Below, piece by piece: positions 40,410 through 52,700 of a DNA stretch of 64,000 nucleotides (its first letter is position 1; each line of letters starts with the position of its first letter). Source of the stretch: Diplonema papillatum (lineage: Eukaryota; Euglenozoa; Diplonemea; Diplonemida; Diplonemidae). The stretch lies in contig JAPJBO010001028.1 in the NCBI GenBank assembly GCA_030068145.1, positions 1 through 64,000 on the forward strand, given 5' to 3'. The translations under genes and the position numbers were made by a program. The notes under the pieces are model-generated. The model was not told the origin of the DNA and did not search any database. It saw only the letters and a program-made list of their open reading frames with translations.

Positions 40410-40480
40410 GGGGGGGGTCGAATAATAACACCCGTGTTATTATTCAATTTGTCGATTAATAAAAAAAGTTCCGGGTAGCC
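40410..40480. mobile_element. MITE end related to 11877-12048, inverted
   Basis: A G run, GTCGAATAATAACAC and its complement, AATTTGTCGATTAATAAAAAAAG, then CCGGGTAGCCG all match the reverse of the right end of the MITE at 11877. The far end is not identified. Confidence 0.55.
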
Positions 40481-42600
40481 GGACACCCCCTTTAGTAGTC
40501 ATCACATCATCGCAAACAACACAACGGAGCGCTCTGACTCGGTCACTGAGCATCAGGGGCTCGCGCAAACGCCGACCTGAGCAACACAGTTCCTGCAGAC
40601 TCGCAGTGGGTGTGTCCTAGCATTTGTACTTTTCGCAGGGGCCTAGTTGACAAATGGGTTCAGAGACATACTGGGCCATTAGAACATAGCCATTTATCTT
40701 ATCGAATAATGTCCATTTCGATAAGATAGGTAAATTCATCCTATGGAGGACCTCACTTGAGCCACTCACGAAGGCCTCAATATTCCACGAGTGGCGAAAA
40801 ACCAATGGCAGTGTGTTTATCGAGTGGGAAATGGCTTTATTAACTTGCGGTGTGGAGAACACTATGTCTTGGCTCCACTGGGCACTCAACTGGGTACAAA
40901 AATAACCGAGGGGGAAACCACCGCCGGCAAAATCGTTGTCGACACTGCTCGGCTGCTTAACAAGTACAACAAGGAGACAACAACGACTGCGACGGAGGTG
41001 CAACAATGTCCCAGCTGATGCAGTGCCGTACTTCCACTGGTCACGGTTGCTCAGTCTCTTTCGATACAAGCAAAAGTCTGCTCTCAGGGTTGTCCCAAAA
41101 GCTGACTGGAAACCAAGACATTCCTTTCGCGTGTTCGGGTTTGCCCCGAGGGCTGTGCGAATACCGCAACTTCCTCAAATGCCCATGGGGCCGGTCAAGC
41201 CCCGTGGGCCCCGTGAACTACATTTGCAACATTGCAGAGAATGCAACGGTCTCCGTTGGGTGACACCATGACGTTTTAACCCATTGTGTACCACTTTCGC
41301 CCCACCTGCTCGCATTTTGGACTGCGCATTCTTCAGCCTGAAGTGAACATCCCAGTGGGATAATGAGCCGCAGAATGGGATAATGAGCCTCAGAGTGGGA
41401 TAAGAAGGCCTGGAGTGAGTGGCGAATATAAGGTCCTGGGATAAAAAGATTTCCAAATCGGAGGCTGTGATTGCCCCATTTCCCAAACTCCAAATCACCG
41501 ATCCATCGTCTTTGTCTTCAGGTTGCCCTTCGCTTCCTTCCCGCAGTTTGAACAATTTTGAACTACATACCGCACAAAGAAATACATAGTTCCTTTTTTC
41601 TCTTTCAGAAGAAGAGGACAACTTTTCGGGAAAAAAAAAGACTTTTTTTTATGTAAAATTTGCCGTCTGTTTTCTAGACCAAGCTTGTGCACGCGGACTA
41701 CGGTAGGGACACCGCGCGCAGTCGAGGGCATTGTGACCAGTCGCTGTATCCACGCATCTGCAGAAGACCAAAACCTGCCAGGCACCTTGCTTATTATGAA
41801 AGACAAGCATGCCAAAGAGACCAAGATGCGACTCTTCTTAAAAGACGTCCACTGCAAATGAGGTAGAAGAAGCAGAAGAGGACGAAGAGAGCGACTTCGA
41901 ACCCGGACCTTCGACGTGTCAAGTGACAAAGAAGACGAAGACAAGCCTGTCGCCGACATGTCTGAGAACGCTCAGGCGTATTACAAGTATTGACATGGAA
42001 GAAAGAAGCGTGCGGGAAAGAAGGCTCTGGAGCAGGTTGCGAGAGGTTGGGTTTCTGACAAACCGTACCCTGGGACGACCGATAGGCTGGTGACCGTTTG
42101 ATTCGGCATGAAGTCAAGCAGCACAGGATCAGCGGCTTTCTCGTAGTTCCAGAAACGAAGAAAAAGAAGAAGCTGGAACAGAGCCTGGATCACCAAGGAA
42201 AAGGTGATCCGGGCTCTGTTCCAGCTTTCGCAGGCTCCTCGCCTACCGACGCGGTAGACAGCAATCCGGGGCGGACCGGCCAAGCTGTACCCAGCATATC
42301 TGCACCGGACGCCATTGCAACAAGCGCTTCCAGTAGGAATGGGAGTACGAACATTTGCCTTCGCTGCGACAGCTTTTTGCAAACGAGGCGGCCCAACACA
42401 TGCCGAACAGCACCGTTCGAACTTGCGAGGTCGCCTGCTTTCACTGAGCCAACAGGGCCGCCAAGAATTCATTGGTGTTCGGGGCTTCCCCACATTGTTC
42501 ACGAGGAAGACGCTGACTTTGACGATAACTGTGACAAGCTCAACGTCAAAATCAACACGTTCTAAGCAATGAAATCCAGGTCGTTCATCCTAAAACCGCG
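40481..42600. other. Spacer with unassigned frames and a 25-bp hairpin
   Basis: About 41345-41405 is a three-unit repeat of GGGATAATGAGCC. At 42170-42194 and 42203-42227 is an inverted repeat, 24 of 25 bases paired, spacer 8. Plus-strand frames at 40791-41271 and 42098-42565 have no recognisable domain. Confidence 0.4.
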
Positions 42601-42789
42601 TCCTAAAATGGCGTAAGTTTTGTTGCTCACTTTTTACCTCGATTTCTCATTATATGAGCTTTCTTTCACATCTATGCAGTCACCAAAAAATAGGCTATAT
42701 TTTACAAAAGAAAAAGTCTTTCTATTTTCGAAAGTGAAAAGAAGAAGATTTTTTCCGGCCGCTCAATTTTACATATGAGACGATGCCAA

Positions 42790-44214
42790 AACCCCCCCCC
42801 CCCCTTTGCACTAATAAAAAATTTTTTTATGTCACCCCATACTGGCCCCGAAACCCCACTTGTGTGGCCCAAAACGGTTCCCAAACGGTTTTTGGCGGGC
42901 TGAGTCGAGGTAAAGGGGTCTCTGAAGGCCCACGAATAGGCCCAGGTGGGCCCAGGTGGGCCCCGGAGCGGGCACTCAGCGCGAGGGGGAGAGCCCCCCA
43001 AAATGGGGTCATTTTCGGGCTTCGCCACTACTCAAGCTAGTCAAACACTTTCTGGCCTCCAGCGGGAAACCCAGACTTCATAACGACAAGATCGGCTGTG
43101 TTCAGCCGTAGATAGCCACCAGCGGGTCCTCTTGAAGCCGAAGAGTGCTCTCGGGGGTCACAGTTAGCCCCATGTGTGCAGCGCCAGCAGTGGGCAGGCA
43201 CACGCTTAGAATGTGTGGTATGCAAGTGCACCCTGCCTAGAATCCGGCTTCACCCGCTTTTGAGAACACAGTGCTTACAAGGAAAACGCAGAATATAAGG
43301 TGGAAAAATGCAAAAGAACCAAGATGAGGACTCCCCCGCCAACGCCAATCTCGGCAGCCTTTCCCCGGTTCTTTCAGAGATTGTCACCCACGACCATTCC
43401 AACAGCCCTGTACCGGGCACGTGCCCAGTCCAAACCGCTCACGATGCGTCGCCGGCTCGCCTCGTCGTCAAGTCTGTTGAAGGCTTCTGAAAGCCTACCA
43501 GAAAGGCGCTTCCAGATGTCAACGTTCTCCTCCTCTGTCATTAGGGCGAGAAAGAAACCGATCAGGTCCTCACCAGAGACCTTTTCGCAAAAGGTCCTGC
43601 TGGCTACGAGTCGTCTCTGCATGGACTGACCACGTCTCGTTTCCTCATGAAACGGCGACAACTTCTGCATTGCTCTCACCGATGACTCCACGAACTCCAG
43701 ACCCGTGATCTTTGGCATTTTCCCTCTCTTAGTTTCCGTTGTAAAGCCGGATTCTAGGCAGGGTGCACCTGCTGCACCCACTCTATTTACAAGGTGTGCC
43801 TGCCCACCGCAGGCCCTGCAGGCGGGGTGGCCAAGTAGGGCTATCTGAGACCCCTGAGAACATTCTTCGGCTTCAAGAGGACCCGCTGGTGGCTATCTAC
43901 GGCTGAACACAGCCGATCTTGTCGTTGTGTAGTCTGGGTTTCCCGCTGGAGGCCAGAAGGTGTTTGACTAGCTTGAGAAGTGGCGAGGCTTTGAAAATGA
44001 CCCCATTTTGGGGGCACCCCCCCTCGCACTGAGTGCCCGCTCCGGGGCCCACCTGGGCCCACCTGGGCCTATTCGTGGGCCTTCAGAGACCCCTTTACCT
44101 CGACTCAGCCCGCCAAAAACCGTTTGGGAACCGTTTTGGGCCACACAAGTGGGGTTTCGGGGCCAGTATGGGGTGACATCAAAAAAAAATTTATTAGTGC
44201 AAAGGGGGGGGGGG
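42790..44214. mobile_element. Foldback DNA transposon with about 460-bp TIRs
   Basis: Left arm (about 42790-43250) and right arm (about 43743-44214) are inverted copies, mostly over 90% identical by eye. Each has a C or G run at the outer tip followed by TTTGCACTAATAAA. The arms contain a duplicated GGCCCAGGTGGGCCCAGGTG. The 490-bp centre holds one small open frame. The family is unknown; long arms with little internal coding recall Foldback or MULE derivatives. Confidence 0.8.
43374..43718 (-). CDS. Small ORF inside the foldback transposon (114 aa)
   Basis: It starts at ATG 43718 (MPKITGLEFVESSVRAMQKL); an in-frame ATG at 43781 lies within the TIR. The product is predicted all-helical, rich in Glu, Arg and Leu, with DLIGFFLALMTEEENVDIW in the middle. 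There are no catalytic motifs, and it is far too short for a transposase. It is not recognised. Its position as the sole frame between the arms suggests cargo, a repressor, or the stump of a transposase gene. Confidence 0.5.
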   Translation of the reverse strand: MPKITGLEFVESSVRAMQKLSPFHEETRRGQSMQRRLVASRTFCEKVSGEDLIGFFLALMTEEENVDIWKRLSGRLSEAFNRLDDEASRRRIVSGLDWARARYRAVGMVVGDNL

Positions 44215-44760
44215 CAGCGCTCTTGTTAAGGATCAGCCACTTTGGCCGGATGGCCGGATAAACCAGACCCCCCCCCCCCCCCCCCCCCCTCTACAGTGCA
44301 GTTGCCTTGGAGGCTGGGTGGTCAAATTCTCTAAGGTGAAATGGTCAAAATTCCCTGCCAAAAGTGGGCCCACAAAAATTTTCCAAAGTGTGGTATTTGG
44401 GGTATTTGGGGCAAAAAAAAAATTTTTTTTTCTGACCGCCCACCGTGGTGACCACCTTAGAGAGTGACAGGTAGCGTCTCCCCCCTCCACAGTGAAAATA
44501 GCCTGAGGGGGGGGGGGGGGGGTCAGCCGGCTGATGGATGGATGGATGGTTCTTAACAAGATGCCTGGGGGGGGGGGGGGGTTTGGCATCGTACCATATC
44601 TTGAAGAATCTTTCGTAATTATGGAAATAAGTTGGACCGGACAATTTTTCGATTTCGCAGACACTGGCGCCATGCTGATTGGCACATCCGGCCCGCAAGC
44701 AAACAGTTGATGCTGCCAACAGTCACGTCTGCAACAGAGGGGTGATCCCATGGACTAGTT
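44215..44760. other. Poly-G/poly-C-rich non-coding stretch
   Basis: Long homopolymer C or G runs occur at about 44268, 44507 and 44568. A diverged inverted pair containing TCTCTAAGGTG (about 44329) and CACCTTAGAGA (about 44453) suggests another small foldback element. No gene. Confidence 0.5.
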
Positions 44761-44864
44761 CCCCTATATGACACACGTCACGAGCAGTATCCAGTGGGCT
44801 CCTCTTTCTTTGTGAGCGAAGTGTTGAGTACCAAAAAACAAAATAGTGCCAGAATAGTGCCGTG

Positions 44865-45110
44865 ATGAGTAGTAGTAGTAGTAGTTGTATGTGTCGTCTG
44901 CAGCAGCCGGAGACAGCAGGCGCAGGGGGCAGGCCTTGCTTTACAATTTTCTTCATGGAGACCGCCCCCGGCAATCCCGACTGTCCAATCACTGTCGAGA
45001 AAGGTTTGTGCCCTATAGTGATGAGGTGGTTGACCAGGCCCCCACGAAGCCTTATACACAACACGGCTACAACACGAGCACTCAGCCATCGCAGGGCCTC
45101 AGATCTCGCT
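44865..45110 (+). repeat. Dispersed repeat shared with 13808-13945
   Basis: GTA microsatellite, then ATGTGTCGTCTGC, CCAATCACTGTCGAGAAAGG and GATGAGGTGGTTGACCAGGC in the same order as at 13808, with about 100 bp extra in the middle. Confidence 0.65.
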
Positions 45111-46828
45111 ACTTGACCTGACACAGCTGCCACCCAGAAGGCCGCAGCAGTAACCTTGCGCGGCTGAGTGTACGTAGGCGATCCATCCAACAGGCATCAG
45201 ACGCAGCTTGGTCCGAGAGCTCGCTAGGGGAGGTGACGCTGCTCACCTGCCAGTCTCACAACTGACTGCTGCCCCCGTGCCGTGATGAAAGAAAAGGAAA
45301 TCCTTTTCAAAAAGGGTGAAGGGGCGGACACCACCGGAGCCGAAAGGCGCCTTTCGGTTACCCTGAAGAGAGTGTTGCTGGCAACATCAACGCGCCCCCC
45401 TTCCTTCTCCGCCTCTGAAACGGCAGCAAACGTTCACGCCACATTCTTCTTTTTATGGCTCCTCTTTCTTTTGTTCTTGTGCTTCAGGAAATTATCTCTC
45501 ACAAACAGCTCTCAAAACGCGCATTGTGGTGTGTGCCATTTGGGAAAAAAGTTGAACCGGACACAGTCCCAAGTTACCAATTTCTGGCCAAAGTCCCACG
45601 ACATGTCTGGTCCGGTATAAGTCCGGTCCAAAATATTTCCGTACCTACCCCCTCCCCGAAGGCTGTGATGACTGCGCGTACGCACCAGTTTTCGAAAATC
45701 GACGTACGCGTGCGTACGCGCCTACGCGTACGTACGTACGGCACCCAAAGCCGACCATGCAGTAGGGGTTCAGCACGTTGTAGAACTTGCCCTAACAAGG
45801 CGAAGGCGGTTGCCAGCTTCTGAAGCCTTTGCCACTTGCTCCCTAACTGTTGCCACCATGGCGACCGCATCCCCTTGAACTTTCAAGTCCAGAAGTTGCA
45901 CTCGGTGCACTTGATTCCCTTCCCTACGTCCTTCACCGTGACTCCACTGGTTCTTGGTGCTTTTCGAACTGGTTTTGCAACCGCCTTCGGAGGCTGGCTG
46001 CGCTTTCTTCCTGTCGGGTATACGTTTACTCCTACACCCACGTGGTTGAGAACTACCTGTGACTGCCGTAGGTGCGCTGAGAAAGATGTCGTTGAGCCCA
46101 AGCTGGGATCTGGTACTCATCGTTGTGCGATGCTTGCGTTGCTGACAAATTAACTCGTTTCGATTGTATTCCGTCCTTGGCCCAGCTTCGCCCACTGCGC
46201 CCACTGCGAAGCTCGCTGTATGCTTTGCAGAGGCGTGATTTTCCGGACACCGCAACCTTTTGCACATTCTTGAGCACTTGCTAGCCCGTTCTCGACCATT
46301 CTGGTCTCCTTTTGTTTGGCACCCAGAATTCCGATTTTTCGACTAATTTAGAGTGCACTTTTGATGGGCATCACCAATGCACGTCAACCAACGACTCAGC
46401 TGGTCTTCTGCAGCTTGTGGAATGTCAATGGTTCAATGGAGACTTGTCCAACGGTCAGGACTAGCCTGGACTCGGCCTTATATTTGTGCCTGTACGGAAC
46501 AGGTAACAATGGGGAAAAGATCGAGAATGCAAGATGGACGAGTGATCGAGAATGCAATAAGCTAAATTGTGTTCGAGTCAGCCGACCTGCAATGCGAAAT
46601 GAACATTTCATCAAGTGTAGACCCGTCCACACACCTGTCTTCCCATTCACCCTCCCGTCCACACTACCCACATCGGATTTAGTATTGTTTTATCTGCTTT
46701 TATCGGCCTATTATCGGAAGCAATAATTGGTGTGGTCCACCTTGGAGTTTTTCCGGGTGTGTGCCGACAGGAAACACCGACTCGGACCTACCAGCCGAGA
46801 ACAGCCAATCAGGGAACCCAGAGCACAG
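45111..46828. other. Spacer, no recognised gene
   Basis: A CGTACG-rich stretch at 45675-45742. A 165-codon minus-strand frame at 45770-46267 is Lys/Ser-rich with no known domain, confidence low. Confidence 0.35.
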
Positions 46829-46930
46829 GGGAACCTACCGTGCGGCGGTGAAATAACGAAGCTCGCTTGAATGTCGCCCCGCTAGCATCCGGCAATGAAC
46901 CAGCATGACACAGCCGTATCTGAAAGGAGT
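46829..46930 (+). mobile_element. LINE-2-type 3' UTR fragment
   Basis: GGGAACCT, GCGGCGGTGAA-x-TAACGAAGCTC, then TAGC-x-TC and TGAC-x-CAGCCGT follow the order seen just after the ORF2 stop of LINE-2 (62085-62220), with internal deletions. It is a 5'-truncated copy of that family. Confidence 0.65.
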
Positions 46931-48013
46931 AGGCTACTACTACGGAGTAGTCTGCTTGTACTAGGTTCCTCGGTTCCCGTAGTATGGAGAGTTTGAGGCA
47001 CGTGGTGGCTGGTGGTCGGTTGTTGTCCAGGTATTCCTGCGCCGTTGCGTCAAGCACAACCGGGCCTGCAGGCTTTGGAAAATAGTGGTTCCTGTCTGTC
47101 AGAGGTGCGGTGCAATCAGCGCTGCAATGCCCAGGGTGGCAAAAAGCATTCCGGCAGTGGAACCGCTTTTTCAATACCATACTTGTTTCTTGGTGCTGAT
47201 TTCGACGTGACAGGAACCTGGTGCAGCCGGTTTAGCTTGCCGTCACTTGCCATAACCTGAGGGTGGTGTTTTCGGACCCCTTGAGGTTTTTCGGGTTTGT
47301 GCCGGGTTTGTGCCAGGTTTGTACCGACCATATGGACCACACCGAGAAGCGATAATAGGCCGATACTGTAGGTATCAGACGGCATGAACAGTAAGTCCTG
47401 ATACCAGACTCTCCGTAGACCGCATCGGTTCCGGGAGTGTACCAAAAAAAAGATACAAATTTGCTGGGTTGTCGGCACCCACAAATGAGGTTTTGCGTGC
47501 GAATTCCCAAATAACGCTTTCGGAGAGCTCCAAAGAAAAAGTGTGAAGGGACCGCTCTGCAAGTTAGGCGTCGACCCCATCTTCCCAATGAGCGTCTCCG
47601 CAGTTCCAAACGGGTTTATCGAGGCAGCATCGTTTCAGCCTGACCGGTTTATGGCCCAGTGGCACATCGTGCAAACGTCGTCCAGCTCACCCTGGGTTGC
47701 GCGGGCAGCTGGGTCCATGCTGGTGACTCCCTGCTGGCACATTCTTGACGTCCTGCTGTTGCTCAGCCAAACTGCAGTGAATCTTGAACACAGTTTGTTT
47801 GTTATGATCCTATTCACTCGCACGGCGGATCCTACAATGAGTGGCTGTGTACCCGCCTTTAGCAGCAAGTACATCTCGAATACTATCGACCCATTTTCCG
47901 AGACTAGAGGTATGCTAATAGCTCTATCGAGCCAACCCCACTTTTTAGGGGGTCCGCGGGCGAAGTCCGGGGGCACTTTTTTATAGTGTCGTTTCGTAAA
48001 GGGTCTCCTTAGG
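46931..48013. other. Spacer, no recognised gene
   Basis: No coherent coding frame. Sequence around 47285-47330 echoes the GGCACAAACC minisatellite of intron 8 in inverse orientation. Confidence 0.35.
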
Positions 48014-49235
48014 AAGTTTTCCCCTGGAACTGACACCGTGATGGCAGAGTGAACGGTGCGCGCCTTCAGGGCTTGAAGACCCCGGTTCGAACCCGGCCGA
48101 GGACACTTTTCCGGTCGAAAATGATTTTTCTGGGTTTGTTGGTTTTCGGGTCTAATGTGCCCGAAACTTGCGTTTTTTGCAGAGTTTCTCAATATCTCGC
48201 GGTTTTGGGTCACCTTGGGTAGTTTGAGCCTACCAGAACGTAGCATCGCCCATTTGCCTCACCAGAACTTAGCTTCGCCCGAACTTTGCTTTGCTTCGCC
48301 TGAACTTTGCTTTCACCAGAACTTAGCCCCATGCTTTGCTTTTTGCTTCACCAGAACTTAGCATCGCCCGAACTTTGCTTTTCGCCCGAACTTTGCTTCA
48401 TCAGAACTTAGCATCACCCGAACTATGCTTTGCTTCGCCTGAACTTTGCTTCACCAGAACTCAGCATCACCCGAACTTTGCTTTGCTTCGCCCGAACTTT
48501 GCCTTCACCAGAACCGAAACTTAGCTCACCAGAACTTAGCTTTGCTTCGCCCGAACTTTGCGTTCACCAGAATTTGCCTCACCAGAACTTTGCTTCGCCC
48601 GAACTTTGCTTCATCAGAACTTAGCATCGCCCGAACTATGCTTTGCTTCGCCTGAACTTTGCTTCACCAGAACTTAGCATCACCCGAACTTTGCTTTGCT
48701 TCGCCCGAACTTTGCCTTCACCAGAACCGGAACTTAGCTCACCAGAACTTAGCTTTGCTTCGCCCGAACTTTGCGTTCACCAGAATTAGCTTCACCCGAA
48801 CTATGCTTTGCTTCCCCGAACTTAGCATCGCCCATTTGCCTCACCAGAACTTTGCTTCGCCCGAACTTTGCTTTGCTTCGCCTGAACTTTGCTTTCACCA
48901 GAACTTAGCCTCATGCTTTGCTTTGCGCGAACTTTGCTTCATCAGAACTTAGCATCGCCCGAACTTTGCTTTGCTTCGAACGAACTTTGCTTTCAAGAGT
49001 TAGCCTCACCAGAACTTTGCTCGCCCGAACTATGCTTTCACCAGAACTTAGCCTCACCAGAACTTAGCTTCACCCGAACTATGCTTTGCTTTGCCCAGAA
49101 CTTAGCATCGCCCGAACTTTGCTTAGCTTCACCAGAACTTCGCTTCGCCAGAACTTTAGCTTCGCCCGAACTTTACTGTTTCCCGAACTTTAACTGCTGC
49201 CTCTAGTCTCGCTGGGCGCCGGTCTTTACCGGCGC
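48014..49235 (+). mobile_element. tRNA-derived SINE with long minisatellite tail (copy 2)
   Basis: tRNA-like head with A box TGGCAGAGTG (48042-48051) and B box GGTTCGAACC (48084-48093). The unique body includes TTTTCCGGTCGAAAATG, GTGCCCGAAA and GAGTTTCTCA-x-TATCTCGCGG. About 950 bp of 16-bp units CACCAGAACTTAGC / CGCCCGAACTTTGC follow, then the same closing sequence as copy 1. The tail is longer than in copy 1 (12066-12932), so unit number varies between copies. The small Pro/Glu/Leu/Cys frames here come from the repeat. Confidence 0.82.
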
Positions 49236-49704
49236 AAATGTACTTTTTCGGTACGAAAGCTTCTGCTTCTGACATGTTCCTCCTTTTCTAGACAAAGGTC
49301 CTCAGTTTCCACTCCGAGTTCTCCTCTGACTCGTCAGATCGCTATTTTTCTTTAAGTTAGCGTAGGCTTGCTGAGTACGCTGCCAGGTTTGCTACGCGGA
49401 ATTCTTTCTCAGCCGATAGACTCAGGGCCCGATAGTCGCCGATAATCCTATAATAGCCGATAAAACGCTGATATAACACTTTTATCGGATTCCGTTATTA
49501 CAACCACGGTGCAAGCTTCAGGTGTGGCCAGAAAGCTGGAGTTCGCCCACTGGGCATGCCAACCCGGGCGAACAAGCCGGCCTACCGACATAGACCGTCG
49601 TCAAGCCACCTGCAAAACCCCCCGATAATAGGTCGATACCCAAAAAAAAAACCATAAAAAACGATAAACCCCGATAAGCCTATACGGTGGCCATGCGTAG
49701 AATC
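49236..49704. other. Spacer rich in CCGATAA motifs
   Basis: Repeated CCGATAA or TTATCGG words at 49430-49490 and 49620-49680; similar words occur at 46680-46730. No gene. Confidence 0.4.
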
Positions 49705-52700
49705 ACACAAAAACACCATGTCTGCACCTCACGCGGTGGCCTCGGCAACGCGGCGACTCTGCTGAGCCGCCGCGGCCGACGCATGCCAACGAAGGCACTG
49801 ACTGGCTGCTGGCAAGAAAGCGGCGAGCACCGCTGGCGCAGCTCAGCCGGAGGACTGCCCTGTTCCGGTCGGAACAGCCGACAACGTCAGGAAGCCGGAG
49901 ACGACGCAGGGCGTGGCCCTGGTGACGTGGGCGGACGCCATTGAGTTGGCGAAAAAGGGCACCCCGAAGCTGGCGCTGGTTGTCCTCGGAGCCAGGAGGC
50001 ACGAAGGCGGTGGGACGACGGTGGTGACGCGCAGAGGTCTGCGGACGGACCGAAGTCCGCCGGGCCGTCCTGCTGCAGCTCGGCGACGAGCTGGTAGGGA
50101 CGCTGCTCCGGAAGACACATCTGCCGCCACAGGGTGTCCGTGGTAGTCGCGCGCCGGTACACGGTTCCGCAAGGGGCGGGCATTTCGTATCGAGACGCGC
50201 GGCTCCCCGGCCCCACCGGGAAACGAGGGGTCTTCACGACGGTGAAAGGGGATGGAAGAGGCGCTCTCTGGCTGAGGGACGGCATCGCCTTGGACGAGGC
50301 GAGGGAAGCCGCCACGCGCGCGAAGACGAGCCTCATCGTCGTGTGCAGGGTGAACAGGCCGAGGCGGCGATGAGCGCTGCTGGACGGGCCGCGCAGGAGC
50401 AGCTGGAACTGCAGGGCCAGGCGTGGAACGTCGACGGGCTAATCTCCGGTGCAGGTGGGGGGCAGTTCTGCACGCGGCCGGATGGACGGACGTCGAGGTG
50501 ATCCGCGTGATCCCGAAGCGCGGCAAGCGCCGCGCGATGGTCCGCGGCCCGGAACCACCGGCCTCGGTTTTCCAGGTCGAGGCCTGGCGACGGTCAGGGA
50601 GAAGGACGAGACGCAGCCAAGATGGGTACAGACGAAGGGGACGGAAGAGAGGCGTACAGACCCGGCCGAAGACGGAACTGGACGCCAGGGCATGACGTAC
50701 GCTAAAGCCGCTTTCAGGTCTCGAAGGTCTGGAATACTGGAAAACCGCAGACGACGGGCGCAGCGGCAACGCACCAGCAGCCCGCGCCACCCCTAGCGGC
50801 GCCAGCAGAAGCAGGACGACAGAGCGGGCCGCCCGGCACTGAGGCGGGGGCAGCTGCGCCAGAAAACCCCGAACACGAAGGAGGGAAAGGAGAGCAGGAA
50901 AGCAGGAACGCCGCAGCGCAGAGACCCGACGAGGCGAAGGGCGAAGCTCGAGGAGGTAACCGAGCTGCGCGCCCAGAACGCCGGCATGTGTCGAAGGATG
51001 GAGGAGCTGGGGACGCTGGTGGGGGTCTTGCGTGCGCAGCTTCAGACACAGGCGACCCCCAAAAGACCCAGCCACCGTCACCGGCGGAGCCCAACAGTGT
51101 CAAGAAGCGGCCGAAGTCGCAGACCAAGTCGAATTCGAGGTCACCGGAGCCCCCGAAGCAGCCACGTCAACGACGACGAGAACCCTGAACATGGGCTTCG
51201 GGGGCACGGCGACGGCAGGGGGCGGTTATCATCCTCGCCAACGAGCGGTGGGTACAAGCGGCGACTCGCAATATGCTTGGCCGTGCATGCCGGGCAAACT
51301 GCAGATTGAGGCTCACCGCCACGGCGCTGCGCGTGGGCACGTTGGGTACCCGCGTCACCGTCACCCGTTGCACGGAGCCTCTCCTGCAAAGCCACCAAGT
51401 CCGCGTCGAGTCCATGCACATCCAGGTAGTGCCGCCTGTACGACGTCACGTCGTCGTACAGGCGGCACTACCTCGTCGTGAACGTGGCGATCGTAACGTT
51501 TGCGGGCTTGCCGCAGGGTCGCCATGATTCACCGAGTCGTCCCCTCCAGCAAGCGCTGGCTCCGCAGCGGCAGGAGCATGGCGTCGTAGTACGCTGGCCG
51601 GAACGTCAGGACGATGGCCGCGGTCGCGTCGGTTGCCTACATCCGTGCAGGGTCTCCCGGCCCGTCGCGTTCAGCACCCAGATGTCGCAGTGTAGCACCC
51701 GCGACGGCTGCTTGTAGCGTAAGCTCGTCGCCGTACGTCGCGTTTCTGGCCGCCAGGTACGCCTGCAACTTGGCCAACTCCTCCGCCGCCGTGAGCTCTC
51801 GGTCGTCCGGCCCCGGTTCTTCCACCATGGACGGTAGTCCGCTGGGCGCGCCTTCACCTCGTCTACTACCGTCCGTCGAAGACGCACTACATCCACTGTC
51901 CCGTGCCGTCTTGCGATGGCCGAGAACCGCACAGACGGTTCCGTGTGCGAAGGAAAGAGACGAGCTCATGAGATGGCCATCCGCCTGGGGCGGAGTGTAC
52001 GAGCGGCATGGCAGAAAGGAGACACCGGCGCCCAAGTGGGAGGCGTTTGAGAAGGACTTCCGGGCCCACATCCCGCGTACGGACGCGGTGGTGCTGAAAG
52101 CGATGACGGCACCGACCTGCCGAAAACGCTGGCGGCCATGAATAAAAACACCAGAGAGGCCAACGGCGCCGCAGCACACCCGCCCCCAAACAAACTGAGC
52201 CTTCCGCTCCCGATCAAAATCGCGTCGAGCAAAATCCGGTCGAGGCAAGGGCCGCGTTCAATCGAAGACGTGACGAGAGGCATTCGAGCCCACGATCCCG
52301 ACGTGATTCTCCTCGCGCTGGGCGCGGAGGGCTGACGGGTACGCGAACTGGCGTTGCAACGGTCGCGGAACTTTTCACAGTGGTCGAGAAGACAGGTAAG
52401 TGGCCGGAGTCTCATGCCACTTCAAGACGGCGCAGGCAGTCGGGGAGCGACAAACGGCATCTTGCAAGGATGTTCTCTCAGCGTGCTGTTCTCTCAACGC
52501 GCTCGTCGCGGGCCGGGGGGGCGTTGACAACACCGGCCCAGGTGATCGCGTACCTGGACGACATCCATGCGCAGCCAGCTAACGGATTCGAACCGGGTTC
52601 GAAGCCGCGAAAAACATCACGAGGAGGGCGAGGAGCCTGCCGATCCCGATGGATCAGAAGGAAGAATATGCTGCTGCATCGGCCACAGCAAAGGTGTTGT

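Noticed and set aside
48155-49206. Series of Pro-Glu-Leu-Cys-Phe-Ala repeat proteins
   Set aside because: These are translations of the 16-bp SINE tail repeat; no start or constant frame is maintained.
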